Below are positions 11,871 through 23,566 of a stretch of DNA of 64,000 nt, piece after piece. Both the position numbers and the translations under genes were made by a program. Each line of letters starts with the position of its first letter. Position 1 is the first letter of the stretch. The DNA lies in the NCBI GenBank assembly GCA_035079385.1, contig JAVHKY010000083.1, positions 682,001 through 746,000 on the forward strand. The letters run 5' to 3'. Under the pieces are notes generated by a model, which saw nothing but the letters and a program-made list of their open reading frames with translations, had not been told where the DNA came from and made no database searches. The DNA comes from Aspidiotus rigidus (Eukaryota; Arthropoda; Insecta; Hemiptera; Diaspididae).

Positions 11871-14800
11871 TTTGTGATTGGGTTATCGACAATCCACAAA
11901 TCAAGTTCCAAAAACGAATTCGTGATTGGTTTCTCAAAAATCCTCAAGTTGAGATCCAAAAAAAAAATTCCTGATTGGGTTCTCAAAAATCCACAAGTTG
12001 GGACCCAAAAACAAGTTCGCGATTGGGTTCCCAAAAATCCATAAATTAAGATCCAAAAACGGATTCGTGATTGCGTTCTCAAAAATCCTCAAAGTAAGAT
12101 CCAAAACTGAATTTGTGATTGGGTTCTCGAAAATCCAAAATCAAGATGCAAAAACGGATTTGTGATTAGATTCTCTAAAATCCACAAATGAAGATTCAAA
12201 AACAATCTTGTGATTGTGTTCTCGAAAATCTTCAAGTTGAGATCCAGAAACAAATACGTGATTACGTTCTCAAAAATCCTCAAATAAATCCAGAAACAAA
12301 TTTGTGATTGGATTCTCAAAAGTCCACAAATTAAGATTCAAAAACGAATTCGTGATTGGGTTCTCGGAAATCCAAAATCGAGACCCAAAAACAAATTTGT
12401 GATTAGGTTGTCAAAAATTCTCAAGTTTAGATCCCCAAACGAAGTCGTGATTAGGTCCTCAAAAATCCAAAATTAAGACACAAAAACGAATTTGTGATTA
12501 GATTCTCAAGAATACACAAATGAAGACTCCAAAACAAATTTGTGATTGGGATCTCGAAAATCCTCAAGTTGAGATTCAAAATTGAATTTGTGATTGGGTT
12601 CTCGAAAATCCTCGAGTTGAGGTCCAATAACAAATTTGTGATTGGGTTCCCAAAAATCCACAAATTAAGATCCAAAAACAAACTTGTGATTGGATTCTCA
12701 GAAATCCAAAAATGAAGATTCAAAAACAAATTTGTCATTGTGTTCTCGAAAATCCTCCAGTTGAGATCCAGAAATAAATTTGTGATTGGGTTTTTGAAAA
12801 TCCACAAATTAAGACTCAAAATTAAACGAGTACATGATTTGGTTGTTGAAAATCTTCCAGTTGAGACCCAAAAACAAATTTGTGATTGCATTCTCAAAAA
12901 TCCACAAATGAAGATTCAAAAACAGATTTGTGATTGGGTTCTCAAAAATCCTCAAGTTGAGATCCAATAACAAATTTGTGATTGGGTTCCCAAAAATCCA
13001 CAAATTAAGTTCCAAAACTGAATTTGTGATTGGGTTCTCAAAAATCTTCAATTTGAAAACCAAAAACAAATTTGTGATTGGGTTCTCAAAAATCCTCAAG
13101 TTGAGATCCAATAACAAATTTGTGATTGGGTTCCCAAAAATCCACAAATTAAGTTCCAAAACTGAATTTGTGATTGGGTTCTCAAAAATCTTCAATTTGA
13201 AAACCAAAAACAAATTTGTGATTGGGTTCTCGGAAATCCAAAATCAAGACCCAAAAACAAATTTGTGATTAGGTTGTCGAAAATCCTCAAGTTGAGATCC
13301 ACAAACAAAGTTGTGATTAGGTCCTCAAAAATCCAAAATTAAGACACAAAAACGAATTTGTAATTAGATTCTCAAAAATACATAAATGAAGATTCCAAAA
13401 CAAATTTGTGATTGGGATCTCGAAAATCCTCAAGTTGAGATTCAAAATCGAATTTGTGATTGGGTTCTCGAAAATCCTCAAGTTGAGGTCCAATAACAAA
13501 TTTGTGATTGGGTTTCTAAAAATCCACAAATTAAGATCCAAAACTGAATTTGTGATTGGGCTCTCAAAAATCCACAAATTAAGATCCAAAACTGAATTTG
13601 TGATTGGGTTCTCAAAAATCTTCAAGTTGAAATCCACAAACAAAAACGTGATTGCATTCTCAAAAATCCTCAAATTAACATCCAAAAACAAATTTGTGAT
13701 TGGATTCTCAAAAATCCACAATTGAAGATCCAAAAACAAATTTGTGATTGGGTTCTCAAAAATCCTCGCGTTGAGATCCAATAACAAATTTGTGATTGCG
13801 TTCCCAAAAATCCACAAATTAAGTTCCAAAACTGAATTTGTGATTGGGCTCTCAAAAATCCAAAATTAAGACCCAAAAATAAATTTGTGATTGGGTTCTC
13901 AAAAATCTTCAATTTGAAAACGAAAAACAAATTTGTGATTGGGTTCTCGGAAATCCAAAATCAAGACCCAAAAACGAATTTGTGATTGGGTTGTCAAAAA
14001 TCCTCAAGTTGAGATCCCCAAACAAGGTCGTGATTAGGTCCTCAAAAATCCAAAATTAAAACACAAAAACGGATTTGCGATTGGATTCTTAAAAATACAC
14101 AAATGAAGATTCCAAAACAAATTTGTGATTGGGTTCTCGGAAATCCACAAATTGAGATCCAAAAATGAATTTGTGGTTGGGTTCTCAAAAATCCTCAAGT
14201 TGAGATCTAAAAACAAGGTCGTGATTCCTCAAGTTGTGACCCAAAAATGAATTTGTGATTCCGTTCTCAGAAACCCTAAAACAAATTTGTGATTAGGTTC
14301 TCAAAAATTTACAAATTGAGACCCACACTCGAGAATCCTCAAGTTGAGAACCCAAAACAAATTCATGATTGGGTTGTCGAAAATCCTCCAGTTGAGATCC
14401 AAAAACAAGGTCGACCAAAAACAAATTTGTGATTGGGTTTCCACAAATCCACAAATTAAGAACCAAAAATGAATTCGTGATTGGGTTCTCGAAAATTCTC
14501 AAGTTGAGATTTAAAAAAAAATTTGTGATTTGGTTCTTGAAAATCCAAAATTAGGACCCATAAACAAATCAATTCGTGATTGGGTTGTTGGAATTTCTCA
14601 AGTTGAGACCAAAAAACAAACTTGTCATTGCGTTCTCAAAAACTCAAAAACGAATTTGTAATTGGGTTCTCAAAAATTTACAAACTAAGACCCGAAAACG
14701 AATTTGTGATTGGGTTGTTGAATATCCTCAAGTTGAGATCTAAAAACAAGGTCGTGATTGGGTTCTCAAAAATCCACCATTGGAGATCCAAAAACGAGGG

Positions 14801-15180
14801 CGTCATAGGCTCTCAAAAATGCATAAGTTGCGATCCAAAAACAAATTAAATTTGTGATTGTGTTCTGGAAAATCCAAAATTAATACTCAAACACATATTC
14901 GTGATTGGGTTTTCAAAAATCGTCAAGTTGAGATCTAAGAAGGAGGTTGTGATTGCGTTCCCGAAAATCCACAAATTAAGATCCAAAACTGAATTTGTGA
15001 TTGGGTTCACGAAAATCCTCAAGTTGAGATCCAAAAAACAATTCGTGATTGGCTTCTCGAAAATCCATAGGTTGGGACCCGAAAAGAAATTCGTGATTGG
15101 ATACTCAAAAATCCACCAATTGAGATCCAAAAATGAGGTCGTGATTGGATTCTCAAAAATCCAGAATGTTCATCCTAAAA
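11871..15180. repeat. 3.3-kb tandem array of a 48-bp unit
   Basis: About 69 copies of a 48-bp unit of the form TTTGTGATTGGGTTCTCAAA, then AATCCACAAATTAAGATCCA and AAAACAAA. Units fall into subtypes (CCTCAAGTTGAG, CCACAAATTAAG, CCAAAATCAAG). Some subtypes are 2 bp short, which shifts the reading frame. A 144-bp trimer is repeated exactly in tandem at 12953-13096 and 13097-13240. A larger block starting CTCGGAAATCC recurs at 12363, 13229 and 13946. Since 48 is 16 codons, open frames of up to 170 codons appear on both strands, encoding 16-residue repeats. They start and stop where short units shift phase, so I do not call genes. Confidence 0.95.
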
Positions 15181-15234
15181 GTTTGAAACTTGTTAATTAG
15201 GTCTACGGGTATGTTGGTTTTCCGAAAAAGCTAT

Positions 15235-15475
15235 ACTCCCTTCACGTTAAGGAAGGATAGAGGTTCATACCTCGACAACGGAACGGTAGATTAAGATCAC
15301 CTTCGGCGTTCCGCTCTCGAGATATGAACTTTTATCCTTTCTTAACGTGAACAGACTATAGAATAAAACTTCCCTCTCACCTGGTGAGCAGCTGCTGGGA
15401 GTTGCCTTCATCAACCTGGTTAATCGAGGCAAACAGGGAACCTGTTTTATGGGAGTCATTTGTGAGCAGTATTAA
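15235..15475. repeat. Inverted repeat plus dispersed-repeat copy
   Basis: Arms at about 15240-15274 and 15317-15351 are inverted copies (TTCACGTTAAGGAAGGATAG against its complement with a few changes). They are followed by a segment containing GTTAATCGAGGCAAACAGG and CCTGTTTTATGGG. The latter is the complement of a segment at 46330-46395 and belongs to a repeat family found at several places in the window. Confidence 0.55.
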
Positions 15476-15480
15476 CTTTT

Positions 15481-15759
15481 GTTAGTTTTTCGCAATGAAG
15501 GGTGAACTTTGTTCCTCACCTCCTCGAGAGTTTCTCGTCATTTAGGTCAATTTCTAGGCGCTTTCATTTTATTATTTTATTTTCATTATTTATTATTTTT
15601 TTTTTTTCTTTTTAGTGGTTTCCCCTGCAGGCCTAATCCTTTTAGATCTAGGCCTTCTTTGTACTAATAAAATAAAAAGTTGTACTTGTCATGAGTTTCT
15701 TTGTAGTAGCTTTATACTAGGTCTATAGGCTTCCTTGAATTCTCAATACCAAATCCAAT
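15481..15759. other. Intronic, no feature recognised
   Basis: Includes a T-rich run at about 15590-15612. Nothing else is recognised. Confidence 0.35.
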
Positions 15760-16060
15760 TTGACTCATAAAACATGTTCCCTGCGTTCCTCGTTTAACTT
15801 CGTTAAGGAAGCCGTCGTTTTCCCAAGTTCTCCCCCTGTCATGTACAGCTCAGAGGTTAAAATTTTTTCAAGTTCCTCTCCTATCATATGCAGCTCTCAG
15901 GTTGAAATTTTTCCAAGTCCCACATGTTGCTGGACGGCGCCTGGCGGATGTCATATTTCTTCAAATTACCCCTCCCCTCATAAAACAGGTTTCCTGTTGG
16001 AAAATCTTATTGTCCCTCTTGAAGAGGTCGAGGAAATCGATACGTGTGCCTTTTAGTTGA
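15760..16060. repeat. Dispersed repeat cluster (CATAAAACAGGTTCCCTG family)
   Basis: Contains CATAAAACATGTTCCCTG at 15767, two diverged copies of a TCMTATCATRTRCAGCTC-type phrase near 15838 and 15886, and CATAAAACAGGTTTCCTG at 15978. The same phrases recur near 39455, 42930, 46335, 50795, 51025-51250, 53630 and 59990-60060. The element is unidentified. Confidence 0.55.
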
Positions 16061-16458
16061 GGGATGAACTGATTACTGAATTGGGGATGCATTGAGATGA
16101 AGCCGCTCAATTTCTTCTCACTCTTCTTGCAAGATAGAACGAGAAACGTCACATAATTATATAATATTTCTCATCACAGCAACGAAAATATCTACCTGCG
16201 AAATCTTGAACGAGATCGATTTAGAATGAAGGAAAAGAAAAAGCTAATGAATTATACATCTGAGTACTTAATTCCGCTAATCGAGATTCGCAGTCTCACT
16301 CGTGTTAGTGTGTACGTATTTTAGTTCAAGAATCCAAAAAGTCGTTTATACGCTAATTTTCACGAATGAAATTGAAACTTCGAAAATAATATAAATGTTT
16401 CAGTCGAAGGTCGTTTATGATTTTTTACGGCTACAGTTTGAATTTCTTATTTTTGCAG

Positions 16459-16605
16459 GAAGAGGAACTACGGAACTCAGGCGATCCACGATTTTCACAC
16501 CTTTCAGAGGAATTACATGTCGAGATTACCGCTTTCGCACCGCCCGCCGAAGCTCATGCCCGTATCGCATATGCCTTGTCAGAAGTTCGTCGTTTCCTAG
16601 TCCCG
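16459..16605 (+). CDS. KHDRBS-like: KHDRBS/Sam68-like KH protein, KH/Qua2 exon
   Basis: 147-bp phase 0-0 exon of 49 residues beginning EEELRNSGDPRFSHLSEELH and ending VRRFLVP. It completes the KH domain: the strand HVEITAFAPPAEAHARIAYA and the last helix. It is preceded by TTTTTGCAG and followed by GTGAGT at 16606. The PPAEAHARIAYALSEVRRFL segment is characteristic of KHDRBS proteins and follows directly on the exon ending at 2703. The sequence is fully open and conserved, with no disabling change. Confidence 0.95.
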
Positions 16606-17506
16606 GTGAGTATTTATAGAAGTAGAGAGAAAGAGAAAAAAAACATCAGCTTTCATTTGTTTTTTAAACACAGTTCGAGAACATTTTTTTTTTTTTTCTA
16701 CCTTCTTCGATAGCACTTCATCTCGACAACGAAGTGAACACTTGAACTCTCTATATCACTCTTGGGTAGCAAAGGTTGGCGCACTTTTGTAATTTCCTAC
16801 CAGAACTTAGTTTATAACTTCGTAAGAAAACATGAACATACTCAAAATTATATCTAGCGAGTGAAGAAGTGTTCGACGCTATATGTTGATGGTTTGCCAC
16901 TTCTGTCGTACGAAGGGTACTGTACGAAACAATAGACCTTACATTTTTGATTGATGAATAAAACATTCAATGGAGTGTCACGATGTAAGGAAAAATTACC
17001 TAAAAAGAATTCAGTTTGTATTTTTTTTATTTTATTTATTGTTCAAACGATATGTCTACTATGTGGAGAAAAAAAAAAGTAGTTCGGATTCTGTATGAAA
17101 TTTCGAACGTAAGTATTATACAGACAACAAAAGCGCGAATCTGTCAATTTTTTCTTACTCGGTTAAAATCACGCTCTATTTACAAAAGAAATGAAAAATG
17201 GCAGGAATTGGTTTATTGTCGAAATTCTCTTCACCTCATTTCGTTTCAAAAGCGTGGAAAAATATTAAGGGCGTTACATGTCTGGAAAATTCACTAGATG
17301 CAATACGAAAACATCTACGATAGAAAAGAAATCTCAAAATTTATACTAGGCGCTTCCTGTCCTATGTTGGGGAAGTTCAAATGGATGTTGATAATATTTG
17401 AGAGCTTGTATGCCAGAATAATGTTGATTGTTACCTTTGTATTGTATGGGAGTTTTGGCTCAATAAATTGCTGGATTCATTATTGTAAAACGTTCTATCG
17501 TTTCAG
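16606..17506 (+). other. Intron 2 of the KHDRBS-like gene
   Basis: 901-bp phase-0 intron from GTGAGT to TTTCAG at 17501-17506. Nothing else is recognised in it. Confidence 0.85.
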
Positions 17507-17900
17507 GATTATAATGATGAAATCAGACAAGAACAAATGTGGGAAATGCATATATTGAATGGATCTTCGTCTCCCAATCTGAACAATCCAAACCATAAAA
17601 ACGGCGATGTTAGTACCGGTATTATAGAGAAAAGTTCAAACGAGTTGTTATCTAATGGTGTCATGTTGCCGGTGCCTGCTGGTGCTCATTGCAATGCTGC
17701 TATGTCCAAAGGCACGAATAATAGTGTCCTGATTAACAACAATAATATAAGCAACAACTACGGTACCGCTTCTAGTAACGGAAGTCAAACCCCACCCGAG
17801 TTACCAAATTCTGTATCACCAACTTCCATGCTGATGTCACATCCGGCTATGAGAGGACTGAAGACAAAGGGAGTCGGTCAGAGCTCACCACCATTATCGG
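17507..17900 (+). CDS. KHDRBS-like: KHDRBS/Sam68-like KH protein, post-KH low-complexity exon
   Basis: 394-bp exon in frame with the previous one. It starts DYNDEIRQEQMWEMHILNG, the conserved Qua2-like segment after the KH domain. About 110 residues rich in Asn, Ser, Gly and Pro follow, including an NNNNISNNYG run and SSNGSQTPPELPNS; this is likely disordered. It ends after the first base of a Gly codon (TCG G) at a GTAAAT donor. Exon 4 supplies GT to restore Gly. If this donor is not used, the frame reads Gly-Lys-Leu-stop at 17901-17911, so intron retention would give a short isoform. Confidence 0.92.
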
Positions 17901-17911
17901 GTAAATTATAA

Positions 17912-19264
17912 ATTCGTATTATTATCTTGGAAACGGTAACGCGATCCGCGAGTTTGTGTGATCGAGTGATTGTATTGAGAGCTTGTGGGAGTTTTTTTTC
18001 TCTCTGTGAAACTACGCCTGAGAAATTTTTGCAAATATCTTCAGAAGTAGTTTGTATTCTAGATACATTTTCCTCTTTGCGTTCAGATTAGCAAGTCTCC
18101 GCTCTTGGAAAATTGATCTAAATCTTTATTAATTAATGAGATGTTTGAGATTTTTGTCTGACACGATGCGCGTTTTTATGCTTCTCAGGAAATCGAAGGG
18201 AAATTTTTCGACTCTCTCCTGTAACCTTGGGAAAATGGTTCACAATAAGAATAAAAATTCGACCTTTCTCATTAAATAAATTATAGTCATGTGTAGAGGT
18301 ATAGCATGAAAATTTTACAGCTTGTGGTTCAAGGGAGCTTTAATTTTGGGTCAGCATGAGGTGGTGTCGACAACCCGAGCTCGAAAAGAACTGGAGCCTC
18401 CACACAAGTCTTCGAACGTTGGAAAATGTTCCCAATGTGGCGACTACGCTCAATTTATAACGTTGTCTCGACCTCCTTTACGGGAGCGTTGAAATTAGAA
18501 TCAGAAATGTACATAAGCTTCAGTATACAAATTTTTAGACTGCTCATTTTTTCAAAGAGCAAATCACACAACTGTAACTTTCTAAACTTGACCTAATGTA
18601 GGATTGGGAAGATGGAAGAAAATATGTAGCTTGGAAACAGAACGTGAAAAGGTGTGTAAAAATAATTTGTGAGAACCTTGATGGAGTCGGGGTCGAAGAA
18701 ACGGCGAAGGGTCAACAAATTGAAGGAGAAGCTGTTCATCTTAGCAGGGAACAGCAATGAGAGAAGATATCGAACTTTGAGAGATAGGAGACTTGTGAAA
18801 ATAGTTTCAATGAATAGACTATTGGAAGGGGAGGGGTCTGGAGTAGGTACTTGAAAACATTGTCGTTAAGGGTTTTAGATACATGTTGATGGGGAAAGAT
18901 AGGGCAAATGTGGCTGACATTAAGGAATGGCTGAAAACTTGAAATGAAGTTGGCTCAAATTCCTGTAAAACACGGTATGTGACGTCATCAAGGGACTGTT
19001 CAAAATTCTGACTGACTAAAGAGCAAAGAAGATGGCCGACCTGGGCGCAGAGATATCAAACTTGTGTCATGATTGGCTTAAGCTAAAGCTTAGTGAGGTA
19101 ATGTTTTTTTTTAATGATTGGCTTTGAGCCTGAAGTTTGCCAGAAGTCAAAGTAATTGACTTAATCAATCATCTTTACACGTACTTACCAAGACATTTTC
19201 TCATAATTGACTTAAATTCGAAGTTGCGTACTCATACGGAGTTTGGGCTTTTGTGATAAATTTT
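17912..19264. other. Intronic, no feature recognised
   Basis: No coding or repeat signal that I can support. A short basic open frame at 18669-18854 is unrecognised. Confidence 0.35.
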
Positions 19265-19400
19265 TCTCTTGAAGCCGATTCATTAAGCTCCGAAACCAGT
19301 TTATTACGCCCCAGAACAGTCTAATGGCGTTGAAAAAGCCGGGTTATCGCGTTTTGGAACTGGTTTATTGCGTTCCGGTGCCGATTTATTACGTTTCAGG
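19265..19400. repeat. Short tandem repeat, ~26-30 bp unit
   Basis: About five diverged copies of a unit like CCGGTTTATTACGTTCCGG, with variants CCGATTCATTAAGCTCCG and GGTTTATTGCGTTCCGG. Confidence 0.55.
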
Positions 19401-20967
19401 GAATCCTAAAGCCAGTCGCCAGTTGACAACGGCTGTAAGTTTTCGTTGATGCGACAATCGACTGAAAGCCTTGAGCCAAAGTTCGAGTGAATGATGATTG
19501 GCTTGACATGCCTGCCTGGAGAAAGGTGTGACATCATCAGAACGTAACGTTTTTAAAGTTATTGTGGGAAATTTCTAGTGAGGAGCAGAGGGGGAAGGGG
19601 TGACCTGGTATTTGAAATAATTTCCACCTTTCAGTTAAGATAAAGAGGGTGCCACGAACTTTTGACTATTCATTTTCTTTCTCTAAAAAAATTTAAAAAA
19701 AATGTTCTTGCGAAGCCTAATAAATAAATATCATTTTTAATGTCTTTTTATAGCCACCAGTTAAGACAAAATAGCTTTAGTATAGTCTCACGATATGCTA
19801 AGGAACTCGAACTCGGTGTCGCAGGTTGCTGGATTGGGTCGAGGGCTGAGATTCTAAGTCTATCAAGGGGGGGGGGGGCGCAACTCGGATTTCCATCAGT
19901 GGGATGGGGTGAGGTGCCGGCAAAACCATTAAAAATGTCAGAACGTTGGATCGTGTATGGGTCCCTGTCTTTGGATATTTGCAAACGAATGGATTTTCCC
20001 GGGCTGGACCTGGCCAAGGGCTGTGCTCTAGAACATACCCACTTTTTGTCGTCATCAGACGCGCTAGTCTAGTTTCTCGTGCATTATCTCTATATTGGGA
20101 GTAAGTTAGGCCTGCTAGCTGACGATGACGACTTAGTTTAGTATAAGCCTAATGTAGGCTACGTTTTTAGTCCACTTTACTACACATTAGAAGTACATTA
20201 GGCTAACTAGAATTTGTTTTGTATATTATAAGCTAATGTAGCTTAACGATGGTCGAAATTGTTTCAAGTCCCCAAAGCGGGTCAACGTCACTTATGACGT
20301 CAGCCAGGTGCTATTTTGCAGATTCTAAACTTAAAAGACGATGGTTGTTGATGCAGTAGATTGGTCCTGGAGTTGAGTTCACTTGATCATTTTCGTCCTT
20401 CTCTCTCTCTCTCCCTCTCTCCTGTTGTATTCCACTCGTTGTACATATTTTCCGCCTAGAAAAAAGAGATATCCGTTCTCTCTAGCTTAATAAAATGAAT
20501 ACCTTGAGAGTGACTCCGACATTTTATTGGTCACAAAGAAGTGATTCCACTCGTTTTCGTTGAGTATTCTACTTTCGCGCTGTCTTGGTATTCGTAGCAG
20601 GAAGAGGAACACTCAAGAACGTAACGAATAAAAAGTTTTAATTCCAAAGTCTAAGAGCATCGAAATTCGAAAAGAAAAGAAATTTAAAAAATTTTAAGAA
20701 AAATAAAGTAAAAGAGAAAATTTAAAAAAAAATAGACCAGCAGAAAATTGTATTAAAAGCGTCAAAAAATAAATTAAATGGAAGAAAAAAAAAAAAAAAG
20801 GAAATTAGAGTAACGTCGGTAATTTAGAGGTAAAATTTAAATAATGTAGTCAAAAAAGTTAAAAAATTTAAAAAATGACCGGTTTTGAGAAATACACATC
20901 TCATCATCGGAAGTAAAACAGGAATGAGAGAAAGAGCGAAATGTGTGATGAGTCGAGTTGAGGTTTA
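19401..20967. other. Intronic, mostly unannotated
   Basis: Holds the diverged dispersed repeat at about 19810-19990 (with a G12 run near 19867), a CT run at about 20400-20424 and A-rich stretches at 20670-20870. No gene. Confidence 0.35.
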
Positions 20968-21330
20968 TTAGGGTGGCCGATAAATCAGAATTTTTAAATT
21001 TCCGTTCTTCGGAGAAGGGTGAATTAATTTCCATTTTAAGTCGTCGAAATTATATTTAAAAGTGACACAATGTCGAACGAAGGCTGGTCTATCATTTTCA
21101 ATATTGAATATGGGAGGTACCTTTTTGATTCTAGCCAGATTTTGGTAGTCGAGACGGTGCTCGTATGGACATCCACTCTGTCCGATGTATATTTTCCCGA
21201 AATTATAGGATAGGTGATATACTCCCGATCTTTCGTCTGCTGGGATAGGGTCTTTTAACATTGACAAACTTTGGAGAGTAGTTGAGGTGTCAAAACCAGT
21301 CTTGTAGCCACGTTTCCGGAGCTCGTTGCG
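20968..21330 (-). pseudogene. Decayed Penelope-like GIY-YIG endonuclease (family C)
   Basis: The minus-strand reading contains LKDPIPADERSGVYHLSYNF then KIYIGQSG. This is the junction of the RT thumb and the GIY-YIG nuclease in Penelope-like elements (compare LKDPIPVDERSGVYKLEC and FYIGETS at 51433-52911). The paired cysteines of the linker are lost, and the rest diverges before a stop near 20968. With the RT fragment at 22390-23010 it forms one minus-strand element separated by a tandem repeat. Confidence 0.65.
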
Positions 21331-21679
21331 ACGAAGATCAGAATGCTTCCCGAAATAATGAAGCCAAATTTATCGATCTTTTGCAACACCGCTATGGGAA
21401 TTGGCGAAGCAGGAGGAATCAGAGTTCGAAAGGAGTTCCCTCAGTCTCAGTCTCTTCCTCTTTATTGTTTTGTGAATGCTAACGAGAACAGTCGGTGGAT
21501 AGAAGAGTGTATGCTTATGTTGCACAAGATGAAGAGAAGAGCTACACGTTACATATATACATGAAAATTATAGATGTAAGAATAGACTTGCATATTCTGC
21601 ATATTCTTGCACGCTACAAAATACGTAATTTCCTTCTTCAGAATGACGAAATAATTGCAACAATACGAAAAATTAGACG

Positions 21680-22365
21680 TTCTGGCCCCTTGTGGAACTC
21701 CTGAGATCGGGGAGGTGTGGTCAAATTTGGCATCACTTGATGAGAAATTGTATAAGAAATAATTTTGGTCTCTTGTAATTTTTTCCTAAACCGTGTATTT
21801 GCCGAAATAATTCAGAAAAACGAAAATTTCGAAAACGTTTTGTCCCCCTTTGGATCGATTTACGGATTTTTGGGAGCGGTAAAAATGGGCATCAGTTGAT
21901 AGAAAATTTTATGGAGAATAATTTTTGTGTCGCGTAATATTTTCATAATTTAGAGCGTATTTTTCGAGATAATTGTGAAAAACAGAAATGTTGAAAAACG
22001 TGGTCGCCCCCTTGTGGGCCGATTACCACAAGTTGGCGGCGGTGAAATTTGGTATCGATTGATAGGAAACTTTACAAGGAATAATTGTTATGTCTTGTAA
22101 TTGTTTCATAAACGGCTTAGTTTCTGAGGTAATCGCAAAAACTGAAAATCTGAAATTGTTTCGCCACCTATAAACTTTCATGGTTCTGGGGGTGGAAGAA
22201 TGTGACACTACCTGGTAGGAAATTTTATAAGGAACACTTTTGGTGTTTTGTAATTTTTTCATAGGCGGCTTATTTTCTAAGATGATCATAAAAAATCAAA
22301 ATTTGGGAGACGTTCCGGCCCCCTCTATGGTTTGCCAGGGGGCTTGGGACGGTGAACTTTCAGGG
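21680..22365. repeat. Tandem repeat, ~158 bp unit, at least 4 diverged copies
   Basis: Units begin with a GYCCCCYTNTGG-type box near 21683, 21841, 22004 and 22316; the box is degraded in the copy near 22160. Each unit then has GGGNGCGGTRAAATTTGGYA, a GATAGGAAATTTTA segment and a TTGTAATTTTTTCATAA segment. Identity between copies is modest. The array interrupts the family C Penelope relic. Confidence 0.75.
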
Positions 22366-22389
22366 TATGTTCAGGGTATCTAGACGAAC

Positions 22390-23010
22390 ACATTTCAGCA
22401 ATAAAACCTTTGTCTCCAATTTTTTCCGAGTAAAATGCCATTTTGCCTGGGCAAGATAGGCCGTTGAAGGAAGTTTTTCTACGTATCGAAAGAAAGTGTT
22501 AACATGTTAGAATTTTGTTGCTGAACAAGGTTGAAATCGAGGTAGTCAATATATTTGGTCGCTATTTTGAAGGTGAACCCATATTGCGGAATGATAGTTG
22601 TTTGAAGCCTGGAGAAAGGTTCTTAGTTCTTAGTATATCTTACCGATCTTAGTTCTTCTTGGGAGCCGTCCCAGAAGCATAGAATATTGTTAACGAATTG
22701 GTACCAACGTTTAATACAATGAAAATTTGATCCAGTGTTAATGAAGTTCTTCTTGAGGTTGTCCATGTAGACGTCGGCGATAAGGGCTGGAAGGGTCCAC
22801 CCATGGGAAGCCGGTCAGAAAAGTGGAATATTTTTTAACGAAATTCGCAGATGTTAAATTGTAGGCAGATGGTCAAGTGTATTCGTTTATTGTTTCTTGG
22901 TCGACGCCTGCTATTGTAAGTATGAGTTAGATAGTTTCGGATACCGGTATATTGGAGTACATCAAATTTACGTCGAAGGAGACCATTGACTTTCGATGCT
23001 CTTGGACTTT
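22390..23010 (-). pseudogene. Decayed Penelope-like reverse transcriptase (family C)
   Basis: With frameshifts the minus strand reads SMVSFDVNLMYSNIPVSET (palm motif A), LIADVYMDNLKKNF and RWYQFVNNILCFWDGS (motif C, YVDD changed to FVNN). FTFKIATKYIDYLDFNL follows, each in the order seen in intact Penelope RTs. The sequence differs clearly from families A and B, so a third family is represented. The active site is destroyed. Confidence 0.7.
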
Positions 23011-23566
23011 GGAATCAATAAATGTTCCTCTTTCTGCTTATGACGGAACGTAGTTTCGAAGAGCCCATCGAACTCGTCTTGTTATTCCCCCGACCGTTTT
23101 CAATTCAGATTTATTACCATTTTCTCTTTTTGTAGTAATTTATTGTCGAAAGCTTCGTCTCATACCGTTCGTTCAAGAAACATCAAGGGTGTTCCAAAAG
23201 TTGAAGGTTTTGTTAGACTCAGTCAAGCGGGTGTCATTTAGAGGACGTTCTTAATTGATCTACTGATCTGCACTGTACTAATTTGTGTATTTGAGCTTGA
23301 TCTTACGTGATAAAATTGTGGCCATCTTCACGTGTTCAGATGTAGAACTCTATCGGCTCCTGTTAGAGACTTGACATGTATGTCGACGTGTTTCCAGAAA
23401 AACTCAGTGGTCAGCTAAGTGCCGCAGCTGGATGATATTTCCTGGTTTACGTAATCGGTATTATATTTGCATAGCGGAATTTCTCGCAGGCGGGAACGTT
23501 GTCGGAGTAGGTTTTCTTCCTCCATCTTGATTCCCCAACATTTTTCTTTCTCATAACATTATTCTA
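23011..23566. other. Intronic, no clear feature
   Basis: Possible upstream remains of the family C element, too decayed to support. Confidence 0.3.

Larger units (their letters stand above)
2704..16458 (+). other. Intron 1 of the KHDRBS-like gene
   Basis: 13.8-kb phase-0 intron between GTAAGT at 2704 and TTTTTGCAG ending at 16458. It interrupts the KH domain. It is filled with repeats and decayed retroelements listed separately. Confidence 0.85.

Noticed and set aside
11871..15180. Long ORFs on both strands (up to 170 codons) and a CRISPR-like regular array
   Set aside because: They are a by-product of a 48-bp tandem repeat. Units are contiguous with no unique spacers, and frames break at 46-bp units. 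The context is a eukaryotic intron.
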